The position numbers were made by a program, and so were the translations under genes. DNA of 64,000 nucleotides from Ferruginibacter sp. Lineage in GTDB: Bacteria > Bacteroidota > Bacteroidia > Chitinophagales > Chitinophagaceae. The stretch is from the NCBI GenBank assembly GCA_014379905.1, contig JACMKX010000103.1, positions 1 through 64,000 on the forward strand. The letters run 5' to 3'. Below are positions 47,106-56,176 of this stretch, in pieces. The notes under the pieces are model-generated. The model made no database searches, was not told the origin of the DNA, and saw only the letters and a program-made list of their open reading frames with translations. Position 1 is the first letter of the stretch. Each line of letters opens with the position of its first letter.

Positions 47106-48680
47106 TTACTGTTTTATAATACGCTCCGATTGTTTGGCACCCGAACCAACGAGCTGTAGAACATACATACCCGAAGGTTGGTTCGTAAGATAGATCATGT
47201 TCATTCCCATTGTGCCCTTACCGGATGCAATGGTTCTGCCGTTTATATCTGTTAATAGATATTGAAAATTTTCTGCTGCATTTACCCTGATATCCTGCTG
47301 TACAAAAGTAGAAACGTTGAATGGTTTTCCTGCGCTTTCAGTTGATTTAAGCGCTACTACATTTGAATAAGCGGTTTCATTAATTACAGAAGTTACTTTT
47401 AACCTGTAATACAAAATACTGTTTTGGTATGCTGTGTATTCAAACGAATTCCTTGCAGCATTTATTGTACTTAGTGGCGCAAAATTTCTTCCGTCGATTG
47501 ACATTTCCAGTACAATTGTTTTGATAGGTTCATCAGCAATGATACTCCAGTTAAGGCTATGCTTCGATTTATTTACAGCACCGATTAATGTAATTTCATG
47601 AATAGCCAGGGCTCCCCTGAAACCTACCATATTGTATGATCCAAGACTACCGTAATCGCTTGCAAATTCGTTGCCCGCACCAGATACCAGGAAATAATAA
47701 GTGCCTGCATTCAATGTTGTATCAATGGTAGTACTCATGCTATTGGATGGATTGTATGTTCTTATTAAGTTGCTGCCATTGTACAGCTGCACCTGTACAT
47801 CGAGGTTTGCACCTGTACTGTAAGTTCCTACACTGTAGGGCGTAACTTCCATATGAAAGGTGGACGCCTGTGTAACCACATATTGAAATGCATCTTTATC
47901 AACCGCAGTAGTAATGATACCTTCTTTGCTAAAAGAAGCATTTAAATTTGTAGCTCCCGCATTCATCAATTCTGCATAATCATCTGACCGGTATGTAAAA
48001 CCATTTTGTGAGGTAATGATGGTAAGATTGTCCTGTGTATTGGCACAGCCGTAAGGAGTGGGGCCATCGTTCCAACCGGTCATATTCCTGTTGTAACTAT
48101 TACCCATTACCGGGGCCCAGCCTGTTTCGCCGGCACCATTACCTGTGTTATATGTTTCCGTTAAAGTACAGTTTCCGTTGTATTTCGATTGGTGACTTAA
48201 ACCAACCGTATGCCCGCTTTCATGCGACACACATTCAGCAATGAATTTTGCATTACCCAGCCTGTCACTAAAAACAAAACCAGGTGTATCATCACCCCAG
48301 GTAAAGGAACCTGTGTAGGAAATACCTCCTACACCGGGGCGCCAAGCGCTGGTGGGTGTAACAATAATCCTTATCCGCTGGTTTACCGGGGCCGCAATAA
48401 ATGCAGAAAGACTGGTAGTGATGTTTACATTAAAGGGACGGTAATCTTCAGAAACCCTGTTAAAGATTTCGGTCATTTGTGCTGTTGTAAGTTGTGCAGG
48501 TTCACAGTTTAAAGTATTTCCACTATTCCAATAGGCTGCATTTACTGTTTCTCCGTCAAAATCAATGTAGATAGTAGCCGTGGCATTGCTGAAGCTGTTC
48601 AGTGCCGGCACCTGCGCCATTAGCCCGGCAGGTAGCGCCAAAGCAAAAAGGCAGATTAATTTTAGTGTAAAGTTTTTCAT
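47106..48680 (-). CDS. Secreted metzincin zinc protease with type IX sorting domain
   Basis: 524 residues. Signal peptide (LFALALPAGLMAQ). Metzincin core with the extended zinc site His153-Glu154-x2-His157-x5-His163 (VSHESGHTVGLSH) and a Met-turn at WAPVMGNSY, so reprolysin/zinc-dependent type. A beta-sandwich (about 260-365, pre-peptidase-like) and a fibronectin-like segment follow. The last ~75 residues (YLLTDINGRTIASGKG, PSGMYVLQLVGSG, IIKQ) are a type IX secretion C-terminal domain, so it is exported through the system to which porT in this window belongs. Confidence 0.93.
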   Translation of the reverse strand: MKNFTLKLICLFALALPAGLMAQVPALNSFSNATATIYIDFDGETVNAAYWNSGNTLNCEPAQLTTAQMTEIFNRVSEDYRPFNVNITTSLSAFIAAPVNQRIRIIVTPTSAWRPGVGGISYTGSFTWGDDTPGFVFSDRLGNAKFIAECVSHESGHTVGLSHQSKYNGNCTLTETYNTGNGAGETGWAPVMGNSYNRNMTGWNDGPTPYGCANTQDNLTIITSQNGFTYRSDDYAELMNAGATNLNASFSKEGIITTAVDKDAFQYVVTQASTFHMEVTPYSVGTYSTGANLDVQVQLYNGSNLIRTYNPSNSMSTTIDTTLNAGTYYFLVSGAGNEFASDYGSLGSYNMVGFRGALAIHEITLIGAVNKSKHSLNWSIIADEPIKTIVLEMSIDGRNFAPLSTINAARNSFEYTAYQNSILYYRLKVTSVINETAYSNVVALKSTESAGKPFNVSTFVQQDIRVNAAENFQYLLTDINGRTIASGKGTMGMNMIYLTNQPSGMYVLQLVGSGAKQSERIIKQ

Positions 48681-48724
48681 TTGTTTGGATTTGGTAGATG
48701 ATAGTTTAGGGATATCAGTTCTTA

Positions 48725-49183
48725 TCAGAGGAAACAGCCCTCCAGTACTCTGTCTGTTTCAAATTTTTGAAGTTGATAGGAGCCGGCTGCAGTTTTTTTA
48801 ATTTCAAACCCATCAGCAGCTCTTTCATTAATAATACGTCCGTTATAGGAAATGCTCTGATCGGCATTGGTTACCTTTGAAACCTGTAGCATCGCATTGT
48901 TGAAGGCGGTAGAACGAATAATAACAGTTTGCATATTGCTATACTTCATTTCGTTTCGCAGAACCTTACAGGGAAGGATAAGATTATTTCCAAAATCAAT
49001 AACAGCATCCTGGTCTCTGACGAGGCTGAAAATATTTTGCAAACAAATTTCCGAAACGCTTAAAGTAGATGGATAGGAAGCAAACAACTTAGGTTTTACT
49101 TCTGCGGATTGTTGAGCGGTAGCGCCGGCATAGGTGCACAGGCATACCGATAACATCAACATGGTTTTTCTTAAGGACAACAT
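48725..49183 (-). CDS. Exported hypothetical protein
   Basis: 152 residues, signal peptide ending GATAQ. Mature part rich in beta (DFGNNLILPCKVLRNEMKYSN, MLQVSKVTNADQSISYNGRIINERAADGFEIKK). No family recognised. It lies 44 bp upstream of the metzincin gene on the same strand, so it may be cotranscribed and could be its propeptide or inhibitor partner, but no sequence proof. Confidence 0.75.
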   Translation of the reverse strand: MLSLRKTMLMLSVCLCTYAGATAQQSAEVKPKLFASYPSTLSVSEICLQNIFSLVRDQDAVIDFGNNLILPCKVLRNEMKYSNMQTVIIRSTAFNNAMLQVSKVTNADQSISYNGRIINERAADGFEIKKTAAGSYQLQKFETDRVLEGCFL

Positions 49184-49297
49184 GATGTTTGTGTTTAGTA
49201 AGTAGATATTGGACAGAGTTCTGTTAACTAAAACGCATCATAGCCGCCTTTATTATGCAGCGAAAGATTTTTTTTGGGGATGTGGGCAAAACAGGGA

Positions 49298-49663
49298 TCA
49301 ATATTGATTGGTAGAAAGCATTACGAGGGTGCAGGCTTCCAGGGTTTCAATGTTTTTTTCTCCCGCAAGTGCTTCTAATTCAGGATTTTCGGTGCCGGGG
49401 TTAAAAATGATCCTTTTGGGATTTAAAGAGAGGATATAATCGTAGTACGGTTGTTGGTTAACCGGGTTCAGGTAAAGGGTTACTGTATCAATATCTTTCA
49501 ATGGCGGTGTGCCTGTAACAATCTCAATGTTATTTACGCTTCCTTTCCTTTTACCGATCGCCTCAACCGGGTGTCCATAATTTTTTAATTTATTTACCGC
49601 AAGGTAGCTGTAACGTGCCGGGTTTTCGGAAGCACCAATAACCAGTGTTTTTTTTGAGGCCAT
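49298..49663 (-). CDS. CoA-binding domain protein, YccU family
   Basis: 121 residues from ATG 49663 (MASKKTLVIGASENPARYSY); the frame upstream belongs to the previous gene's region. Rossmann-like CoA_binding_2 fold: VIGASENPARYS, FNPGTENPE, EACTLVML. Likely binds CoA or a nucleotide. Last gene of a minus-strand cluster, 5 bp after the DCC gene. Confidence 0.88.
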   Translation of the reverse strand: MASKKTLVIGASENPARYSYLAVNKLKNYGHPVEAIGKRKGSVNNIEIVTGTPPLKDIDTVTLYLNPVNQQPYYDYILSLNPKRIIFNPGTENPELEALAGEKNIETLEACTLVMLSTNQY

Positions 49664-49668
49664 GTTTG

Positions 49669-50070
49669 TTAATTTATAAACCTGTTTTTTAATTCGGGTG
49701 TCGGGATCATACAACTATCTCTTTTACCAAACCATTTATACCTGTTCCCGGATATAAAATTATAAAACCAATCCCTGATAAATGCTGGTACAATAATAAA
49801 GCCATAAAGCAATTTTACCGCCCCGGATAATTTGCGGGCTACTTTTAATGCTGCCGCGGACCTGGTGTGCGCTTTACCATTTTCTATCAATACAAAAGAA
49901 GCAAAATCGCTTTGTGGTAACTGGTATTGCTGCAGCAATTGCTGACCGCTATCGCTTTGTAAAGATGCAAAGCGGAAGATGGCTGCTTTATCATGCCGGA
50001 TAACATACTGTACCGACCCGTTGCATAAATTGCACACACCATCAAATAATATAACCGGCCCTTCATTCAT
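49669..50070 (-). CDS. DCC family thiol-disulfide oxidoreductase (DUF393)
   Basis: 133 residues. ILFDGVCNLCNGSV holds the DxxCxxC site of the DCC family, a thioredoxin-like group with unknown partners. RFASLQSDSGQQLL follows as usual. Second DCC protein in the cluster (the other is at 51469-52272). The epimerase gene ends 9 bp upstream. Confidence 0.92.
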   Translation of the reverse strand: MNEGPVILFDGVCNLCNGSVQYVIRHDKAAIFRFASLQSDSGQQLLQQYQLPQSDFASFVLIENGKAHTRSAAALKVARKLSGAVKLLYGFIIVPAFIRDWFYNFISGNRYKWFGKRDSCMIPTPELKNRFIN

Positions 50071-50079
50071 AAGGTAAAT

Positions 50080-51057
50080 TTAAAACAAATGATATGCTTT
50101 ACGGGGCGTTTGATTTACTATATCGGTAAAAGCTTTATTAATGCTGTCAAATTCAAAACGATAACCAGTTTGCAATAGCTTTGTTGGCAATACCCACCTG
50201 CTCTTGAGGATCAGTTCTGTTTCGGTGCCAATAATGCCTGCGCCAATTTTTAGCATCCATTCATAAGCCGGTAAACCAAATTTGTGGCCGGTAACTTTTC
50301 GCAAGGTTTTCATAAATACTTCATTGGTTACCGGGTCAGGGCTGCAGCAATTATAAACGCCTTCCATTTCGTTATGATCATAAATCCATTCAATAATATT
50401 GCAGGTATCCCTTATGTGCACCCAGCTATACATTTGTTTGCCGCTGCCCTGCCTTCCTCCCAAACCAAACTTTAATAAATTAAAATAGGGGATGATTACA
50501 CCATCATTTCCAAGTGTTACTGCCATGCGCAATGCAACTTTCCTCGTAAAAGGGGTTAGTATATCGAAGAATGATTTTTCCCAGGCCTTGCAAACCTGTA
50601 CACTAAAGTCATTTTGTATTTCACCGGTATATTCATCCTGTGGCCTGTCTGTTGCATGGCGGTAAATGGTAGCAGAAGCTGCATTGATCCAGAGCTTAGG
50701 CGGAGCCAGGCAATCCCGTATAACCTCCCCTAAAATTGAAGTGGGTTGGGTGCGGCTGCTAAAAATTTCTTCTTTATTTTTTTGAGTATAGCGGCAGTTT
50801 ACTGATTTGCCGCAAAGATTTATCACCATGCCGGCCCCTTCCAATTCCTGTGTCCAGTTGCCTTTGCTGGCAGCATCCCACAATATATATCGTGTATTTG
50901 GAATATTGCCAGGAGCTGTATGCTGCTGGTATAAATTAGTTTGTGTGTTTTTAATACCACGGGTCAATACGATCACTTCATCCTTTTCGGCAAAATGTTT
51001 AATAAGTGCCGTGCCGATAAAACCTGTACCGCCTGCTATAATTATTTTTCTTTTCAT
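50080..51057 (-). CDS. TIGR01777-family NAD-dependent epimerase/oxidoreductase
   Basis: 325 residues. Rossmann start IIIAGGTGFIGTALIKH, then ILWDAASKGNW, VINLCGKSVNCRYT and the C-terminal DUF1731 part (GHKFGLPAYEWMLKIG, LPTKLLQTGYRFEF). SDR superfamily, substrate unknown. Such genes often neighbour DCC proteins and cell-division inhibitor-like SRPBCC proteins. It overlaps the next upstream gene by 4 bp. Confidence 0.93.
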   Translation of the reverse strand: MKRKIIIAGGTGFIGTALIKHFAEKDEVIVLTRGIKNTQTNLYQQHTAPGNIPNTRYILWDAASKGNWTQELEGAGMVINLCGKSVNCRYTQKNKEEIFSSRTQPTSILGEVIRDCLAPPKLWINAASATIYRHATDRPQDEYTGEIQNDFSVQVCKAWEKSFFDILTPFTRKVALRMAVTLGNDGVIIPYFNLLKFGLGGRQGSGKQMYSWVHIRDTCNIIEWIYDHNEMEGVYNCCSPDPVTNEVFMKTLRKVTGHKFGLPAYEWMLKIGAGIIGTETELILKSRWVLPTKLLQTGYRFEFDSINKAFTDIVNQTPRKAYHLF

Positions 51058-51437
51058 TGTTGTTGAGTGTTTAGTACCCTTTTTTTATTGTCAGATATCG
51101 CCCTGTTTCTCAATTTAAAAAATATGTAAAGATTGAGGAAATGCATAGCGCCTAAAATGAGAATGATAAGGCCTATCTTGATGCTTAGTTTTTCAAGCAC
51201 CTGTTGAAAATTTAATACATCTTCATGTATTTGTAAAGTGTAAATGGCGTAACCAAGGTTAATAAGATAAAAGCCTACCAGTAATAAATTATTTACGCTA
51301 TCTGCCAGTTCTTTATTTCCATGAAAGATATCATATAAAAATACCCTGCCATTTTTAAATAAAGTTTTGGCAACCCAAATGGTCAATCCAATTGTTAGTA
51401 CTAAATACAGTGTGTAAGTAATGATGATCTGGTTCAT
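51054..51437 (-). CDS. Hypothetical membrane protein in the DCC cluster
   Basis: 127 residues with three hydrophobic helices (about 5-25, 46-63, 84-112), ending in a basic tail. YDIFHGNKELADSVNNLLLVGFYLINLGYAIY is the most distinctive part. No family recognised. It overlaps the epimerase gene by 4 bp. Confidence 0.8.
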   Translation of the reverse strand: MNQIIITYTLYLVLTIGLTIWVAKTLFKNGRVFLYDIFHGNKELADSVNNLLLVGFYLINLGYAIYTLQIHEDVLNFQQVLEKLSIKIGLIILILGAMHFLNLYIFFKLRNRAISDNKKRVLNTQQQ

Positions 51438-51468
51438 AAGTATATATTTTAAAATTTGAGTAACCTGT

Positions 51469-52272
51469 TTAAGAAGCCAGGAAAAAGAGGAAGCTACCTA
51501 CGCACAGCATATTTATAGCAACCACCAGTTTGTTGTTTTGAACGATTCCCGCATAGGTCATTCTGCGGATATATTCCCTGGCTATAAAAAAACCTATCAT
51601 ACCAAAAGAGCAATTAATTGAACCCGCTCCGATAATATTTTGAAAAACCTGTAGCGGTAACAACAGCAGCATGGTAAGCATTGCCAGCATATTTACCTGT
51701 CCGAGGTATTCCAGCCCTTTTTGTTTGCCTAATAGAATGGCTATACCAATATTTATAGCTACAAAACTGAAATGAGCTATTTGCATTGCTTCAAAACCGG
51801 CAGTGGAGAAGATGCCTTTTTTAAAAACAGGGATACACAATGTAAACAGCCAGCTATTCAATAACAAGCCGGTGATAAGGAAGAGTATACGATACCTGCT
51901 GCTAAAATCAGGGCTGCAGTCGTATCTAATGCTTTTTGTTGCAACAATAACTTTCCTGTTATAAGAAACAAGTTTATACAATTTTTTCAGCAGCCAGTGC
52001 AGGGGAGCAAAGTTCCCTGCTTTTTTTATCCATGGCATTTTTGCGCTTAAAATTTCCAATAATGCATCAATGCCATACCATACCTTACCTGTGCTGTTGT
52101 CTATTAAAGGAATTTCATTATGGCACCTTGCCTTGTCTAATTTTTCCAGCAATTCAGGAGCTGTTTCATTAAAATGTTTCCTGCCTTCTTTTTCCAGTAA
52201 ACCTGTTTTTACAAATGCACCGGTGTAGGCAACGCAGAGTGGACATTCCTTATCATATATAAGCGTTTTCAT
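51469..52272 (-). CDS. DCC-type thiol protein fused to a membrane domain
   Basis: 267 residues from ATG 52272 (MKTLIYDKECPLC), so its start overlaps nothing and lies 8 bp past the upstream stop. The N-terminal ~115 residues are a DCC/DUF393 thioredoxin-like domain with the C-P-L-C site at about 10-13. A basic linker and about four to five membrane helices follow (from ~130). This fusion links a thiol-redox site to the membrane and differs from the short DCC protein of the same cluster. Function unknown. Confidence 0.85.
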   Translation of the reverse strand: MKTLIYDKECPLCVAYTGAFVKTGLLEKEGRKHFNETAPELLEKLDKARCHNEIPLIDNSTGKVWYGIDALLEILSAKMPWIKKAGNFAPLHWLLKKLYKLVSYNRKVIVATKSIRYDCSPDFSSRYRILFLITGLLLNSWLFTLCIPVFKKGIFSTAGFEAMQIAHFSFVAINIGIAILLGKQKGLEYLGQVNMLAMLTMLLLLPLQVFQNIIGAGSINCSFGMIGFFIAREYIRRMTYAGIVQNNKLVVAINMLCVGSFLFFLAS

Positions 52273-52279
52273 ACAATGA

Positions 52280-52654
52280 TCATTTAAGTAAAGCAAGAGG
52301 TCTTTGCATTTTTACGTAAATTTCTGCATAGCAAAGCCAGGTATAATAGATGGCCATTAAGGGGGCTGCCACAACGAGGGGGAATAAAACAAACATCAGA
52401 ACAGGGTCGTATGTAAGTCCGATAAGAGAAAATGCTACGATGATTCCTACCAGTATATGATATGTATACCGTCTGTCGCCCCTATGAGTAAACCATCGGT
52501 TGAATACATGTATGCTCATGCTTACAATCTGCCAGCCTCCTACAATATAATAAGCTATGAGAAAGGAACGGTCGAATTGTACCAGGCTAAATATAAAAGA
52601 GCCGATAATTAATAGAACACTTATCCAAAAATCTATTATTTTATATTTTTTCAT
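52280..52654 (-). CDS. Hypothetical membrane protein in the DCC cluster
   Basis: 124 residues, four hydrophobic helices (about 9-24, 31-48, 66-80, 85-108). No motif recognised. It lies between the regulator and the membrane DCC gene, 8 bp upstream of the latter. Confidence 0.78.
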   Translation of the reverse strand: MKKYKIIDFWISVLLIIGSFIFSLVQFDRSFLIAYYIVGGWQIVSMSIHVFNRWFTHRGDRRYTYHILVGIIVAFSLIGLTYDPVLMFVLFPLVVAAPLMAIYYTWLCYAEIYVKMQRPLALLK

Positions 52655-52733
52655 AACTGTAAATTTTAAAATTTCAGAAAAATATGAAAATACCAGTGCT
52701 TAAAAAAGCCGGTTTAAGCGGCCGGTGATATAT

Positions 52734-53240
52734 TTATTTAAACATTTTTAGCATACTACCTGTAAACCAGTTTTCTTCTGCTTTTATTAATAAGTCGAGT
52801 GTTTTATCTGCCTGCAGGCCCAGTTTTTTTATGCTGCCAATAACCTGTGTAAATTGCTGTACGGCTTTGTCTTTTTTATCGCCTTCCACATTTTCGAGCT
52901 GGCTTAGCAATTTGATCATGGGATCCAGTTCTCTTTTTTTTCTTTCTTTAATGATCTGTGTTGCCACTTTCCAGATGTCTTTTTCAGCGGTAAAATATTC
53001 TTTTCTTTCCCCGGAAATGATCACCCTGTCTACCAGTCCCCAGCCAATTAATTCCCGGATATTCATGTTTACATTTCCCCGGCTGATGCTGAGTTCTTCC
53101 ATGATCTCATCCTGCGTAAGCGGGTTAATGCTCACCAGCAACAATGCATGTATCTGCGCCATGGTGCGGTTAATGCCCCATTGGGTACCAAATGCTCCCC
53201 AGCTGCTGATGAATTGTTGTTTGGCTTCTGATAATTTCAT
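52734..53240 (-). CDS. GbsR/MarR-family transcriptional regulator
   Basis: 168 residues with a winged helix (TQDEIMEELSISRGNVNMNIRELIGWGLVDRV) of the GbsR/MarR type, then a helical C-terminal region. It heads the minus-strand cluster of DCC proteins, the TIGR01777 epimerase and the CoA-binding protein (80-bp gap to the next gene), and is the likely local regulator. Confidence 0.9.
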   Translation of the reverse strand: MKLSEAKQQFISSWGAFGTQWGINRTMAQIHALLLVSINPLTQDEIMEELSISRGNVNMNIRELIGWGLVDRVIISGERKEYFTAEKDIWKVATQIIKERKKRELDPMIKLLSQLENVEGDKKDKAVQQFTQVIGSIKKLGLQADKTLDLLIKAEENWFTGSMLKMFK

Positions 53241-53293
53241 AACACAAATATAAGTCGTGTTTCTGAATTTTCAAAAAATATTGAAAACAAATT

Positions 53294-54208
53294 TTATTCT
53301 TTCCGAACATATTTAATATCCACCCTTGCATTAACGGTGTAATCTGAGGATACCCTTAATTCAAATTTTTCTTTTCCCGACCAGATGGTCAGATAGGCAG
53401 TATTGGGAGGAATGCTGCCAAGGTTATTGGCCATTAATTCGATGGACTGAATGGTATCTTTCTTAACAGGGATAGTAGTTTCAAACGCCTTTGCCGTTAA
53501 CCCGAGCTGGTTGATTATAATTTTTCCGTCCAGGAAAACCGTTACCGTATCGTTGTCTATCTCACCGTTATCGTGAAGCGTTAATTTTATACTATCTGCA
53601 TTTGTAATAATTGTATTGACCAGCTGCGATTTTCTTGTTTCTTTTTGTTTACCCAGTTCCATGATCTTTGGATCCTCATTTGGAATTGGAATGGAACCTG
53701 GTTTATTATCAGCGGTGCCGGTAGTAATAGGCTTTGAACTATCTGCTAAATGGCCGGCCGGATTGACAACCGGGAGTTTGGCAGCTATAAGTTTCGTGGT
53801 TTCAATATCACCGGATACTTTCCTGTAACTAATGGGAGAGCCCAGCCCAAATGACAGGATCTTTGCTACGGTTTGTTTAGGTACTCCTGTACCTTTAAGA
53901 TATTCCATCTCTCCCACTTTGGAATAAATAAGGCGGTAATTACTCAAACCATGCGACAAGGTTCTTTCAATAAAACTGGTATTTACGCCCCTGAGCTTTT
54001 TTGTGGAATCATTGTAAATACCTTCAAAGTTTGCTTTGCAATAACCCATACCAGTATCATAGGTAAAACCAAAACAGGAATCGCCTACCTGTATGATCAC
54101 TATTTTATAATCTCCCGACATTCCCTGCCAGGTACCGGTGAGGTTCTGGGCATAGTTTTTTTGCAACGCAAGCGTGCATAATGTTACCAGTAAAAAACAG
54201 TATTTCAT
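53294..54208 (-). CDS. Exported hypothetical protein
   Basis: 304 residues, signal peptide ending QKNYAQ. The N-terminal part (LTGTWQGMSGDYKIVIIQVGDSCFGFTYD) is a lipocalin-like beta start; a Pro/Thr/Lys linker around 145-175 separates it from a C-terminal beta domain ending VNARVDIKYVRKE. No family assigned. Separated from pdhC by a terminator. Confidence 0.78.
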   Translation of the reverse strand: MKYCFLLVTLCTLALQKNYAQNLTGTWQGMSGDYKIVIIQVGDSCFGFTYDTGMGYCKANFEGIYNDSTKKLRGVNTSFIERTLSHGLSNYRLIYSKVGEMEYLKGTGVPKQTVAKILSFGLGSPISYRKVSGDIETTKLIAAKLPVVNPAGHLADSSKPITTGTADNKPGSIPIPNEDPKIMELGKQKETRKSQLVNTIITNADSIKLTLHDNGEIDNDTVTVFLDGKIIINQLGLTAKAFETTIPVKKDTIQSIELMANNLGSIPPNTAYLTIWSGKEKFELRVSSDYTVNARVDIKYVRKE

Positions 54209-54240
54209 AAAAAAGGCGTTAGCATATAATTGCTAACGCC
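54209..54240 (-). terminator. Intrinsic terminator of pdhC
   Basis: Stem GGCGTTAGCA/TGCTAACGCC, 6-base loop, then TTTTTT on the minus strand, ending right at the next gene's start. Confidence 0.9.
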
Positions 54241-54261
54241 CGTAAATATAATAAGGAAAAT

Positions 54262-55968
54262 TTACACCAGCATGGTTACCGGGTTCTCCATGTATTTTTT
54301 TAAGGTTTGCAGGAAGGCTGCCCCTACGGCTCCATCTACACTTCGGTGATCGCAGCTTAAGGTTAGTTTCATAACATTGGTTACGCCAAAACCATCGCCT
54401 TTTTTAACCACTATTTCTTTAATACGGCCTACGGCTAAGATAGCACTATCCGGCGGGTTAATGATGGCAGTAAATTCTTCAATGTCCATCATCCCTAAAT
54501 TAGAAATGGTGAATGTGTTGCCACTGAATTCATTTGGCTGCAGTTTTTTATCCTTTGCTTTTGCATACAGTTGTTTCGCATCAGCAGCAATCTGCGACAA
54601 TGATTTCTGGTCAGCAAAACGGATAACCGGAACGATCAAACCTTCCGGTAGAGCCAGCGCACTGCCAATATGAATGTGATGATTCTGGCGGATAAAATCT
54701 CCCATCCAGCTACTGTTTACATCAGGGTGTTGACGAAGTGCCACTGCACAGGCTTTTATCAGCATATCGTTGAAGGAGATCTTAACCGGGCTTACTTCAT
54801 TCATAGCCGTACGTGCCGTCATGGCGTTATCCATGTTGACCTCCATTGTGAGGTAAAAATGCGGCGCACTGAATTTACTTTCTCCCAGTCGGCGTGCAAT
54901 TACTTTGCGCATTTGCGTCAACGGAACATCTGTATGACCTTCCTGCCCGGCCGGCGTAAAGCTTGCCACCGGAGTTCCTGCCACCGTTGCTGATTTCGAT
55001 TCTGCCGCTACAGGTTTTGCAGCAGACGGAACAAAGCCATCAATATCTTTTTTAGTTATTCTTCCACCATCGCCACTTCCATTAACCTGGGAAAGGTTGA
55101 TACCTTTTTCTTCTGCCAGTTTTTTAGCGAGGGGAGAGGCTTTGATGCGATCGGAAGTGCCCTGATCCTGTTTACCGGATACTGGTTCCCCGCTAGCAGC
55201 TGCTGTGTTGTTAGTATTTTCAGTTGCGGCGGAAGCTTCGGTGGTCTGTGGTCGGTTGTCGGGGGTCGCCGCTGCTCCATTCCCTCCGGATTTTTCCGCT
55301 GCCACAAAAGCTGCCACATCTGTACCTTCTTTACCAACAATAGCGATGATCTCGTTTATTTTAGCAGCTTTGCCAGCCTCTACGCCAATGTATAATAAAG
55401 TGCCTTCTTCATAGCCTACTACTTCCATGGTGGCTTTGTCTGTTTCAACTTCAGCCAATACATCGTCTGCCTTAACCTTATCCCCCACAGCTTTGCTCCA
55501 GGATATGATCTTTCCTTCTGTCATGGTATCGCTCAACAGGGGCATTCGTATCTCTTTGGCTCCTGCAGGTAGTTCAACTTTAGAACCCGTTGCCTGTTTC
55601 TGGTTATTCGCTTCTGGTTTCTCGTTGGGAGTTTGGGGTTTGGCAGGGTCTTCAGCTTTTGCCGGAGCTTCAGAGGTCGGTTGTTGGCTGTCTGTGGTCT
55701 TATTCTCCAGCAAACCTTTGTAATCTTCTCCATCCTTACCCACTACTGCAATGATCTCGTTGATCTGTGCGGCTTTACCTGCTTCCACGCCAATATATAA
55801 CAGGGTGCCATCTACATATCCCACTACTTCCATAGTGGCTTTATCTGTTTCTACTTCAGCCAGTACATCATCTGCTTTCACTTTATCACCTACCGCTTTG
55901 TTCCATGATATGATCTTCCCTTCTGTCATCGTATCGCTCAAAAGCGGCATGCGTATTACTTCTGCCAT
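54262..55968 (-). CDS. pdhC: Dihydrolipoyllysine acetyltransferase (pyruvate dehydrogenase E2)
   Basis: 568 residues. Two lipoyl domains in tandem (about 1-80 and 140-215), each with the acceptor Lys in EVETDKATMEVVGY; an E3/E1-binding domain near 275-310 (KASPLAKKLAEEKG); and the catalytic core ending with DHRSVDGA. It passes acetyl groups to CoA in the pyruvate dehydrogenase complex. The lipoyl copies are about 83% identical in DNA over 130 bp. The Pro/Ala/Thr linkers are encoded by repeat-like words. E1 genes are not adjacent. Confidence 0.96.
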   Translation of the reverse strand: MAEVIRMPLLSDTMTEGKIISWNKAVGDKVKADDVLAEVETDKATMEVVGYVDGTLLYIGVEAGKAAQINEIIAVVGKDGEDYKGLLENKTTDSQQPTSEAPAKAEDPAKPQTPNEKPEANNQKQATGSKVELPAGAKEIRMPLLSDTMTEGKIISWSKAVGDKVKADDVLAEVETDKATMEVVGYEEGTLLYIGVEAGKAAKINEIIAIVGKEGTDVAAFVAAEKSGGNGAAATPDNRPQTTEASAATENTNNTAAASGEPVSGKQDQGTSDRIKASPLAKKLAEEKGINLSQVNGSGDGGRITKKDIDGFVPSAAKPVAAESKSATVAGTPVASFTPAGQEGHTDVPLTQMRKVIARRLGESKFSAPHFYLTMEVNMDNAMTARTAMNEVSPVKISFNDMLIKACAVALRQHPDVNSSWMGDFIRQNHHIHIGSALALPEGLIVPVIRFADQKSLSQIAADAKQLYAKAKDKKLQPNEFSGNTFTISNLGMMDIEEFTAIINPPDSAILAVGRIKEIVVKKGDGFGVTNVMKLTLSCDHRSVDGAVGAAFLQTLKKYMENPVTMLV

Positions 55969-56176
55969 AATCTTAAATTCAAATTTTGTGAAATGAGGCC
56001 CGAAATTAATGCAAAAACAGCATAATTATCAAGGTTTTGGGGTTTTTCAATTGTTGGACGATTGTTGTATGACAATTATTGATTATTAATTAATGATTAT
56101 TGTAAACTTCGATTGTTTTATCCTATTTATTCGCTGCAGCCAGTAATTAATAATCAGTAATTAATAATCCTTACCA
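55969..56176. repeat. AATTAATAATCAGTAATTAATAATC words
   Basis: AT-rich spacer with TGATTATTAATTAATGATTATTG at about 56070-56092 and CAGTAATTAATAATCAGTAATTAATAATCC at 56140-56170. Same words at 8612-8635, 59885-59910 and 59970-59995. Confidence 0.6.

Noticed and set aside
55056-55340. 94-residue minus frame inside pdhC
   Set aside because: Out-of-frame reading of the Pro/Thr-rich linker; pdhC frame is clearly the coding one.
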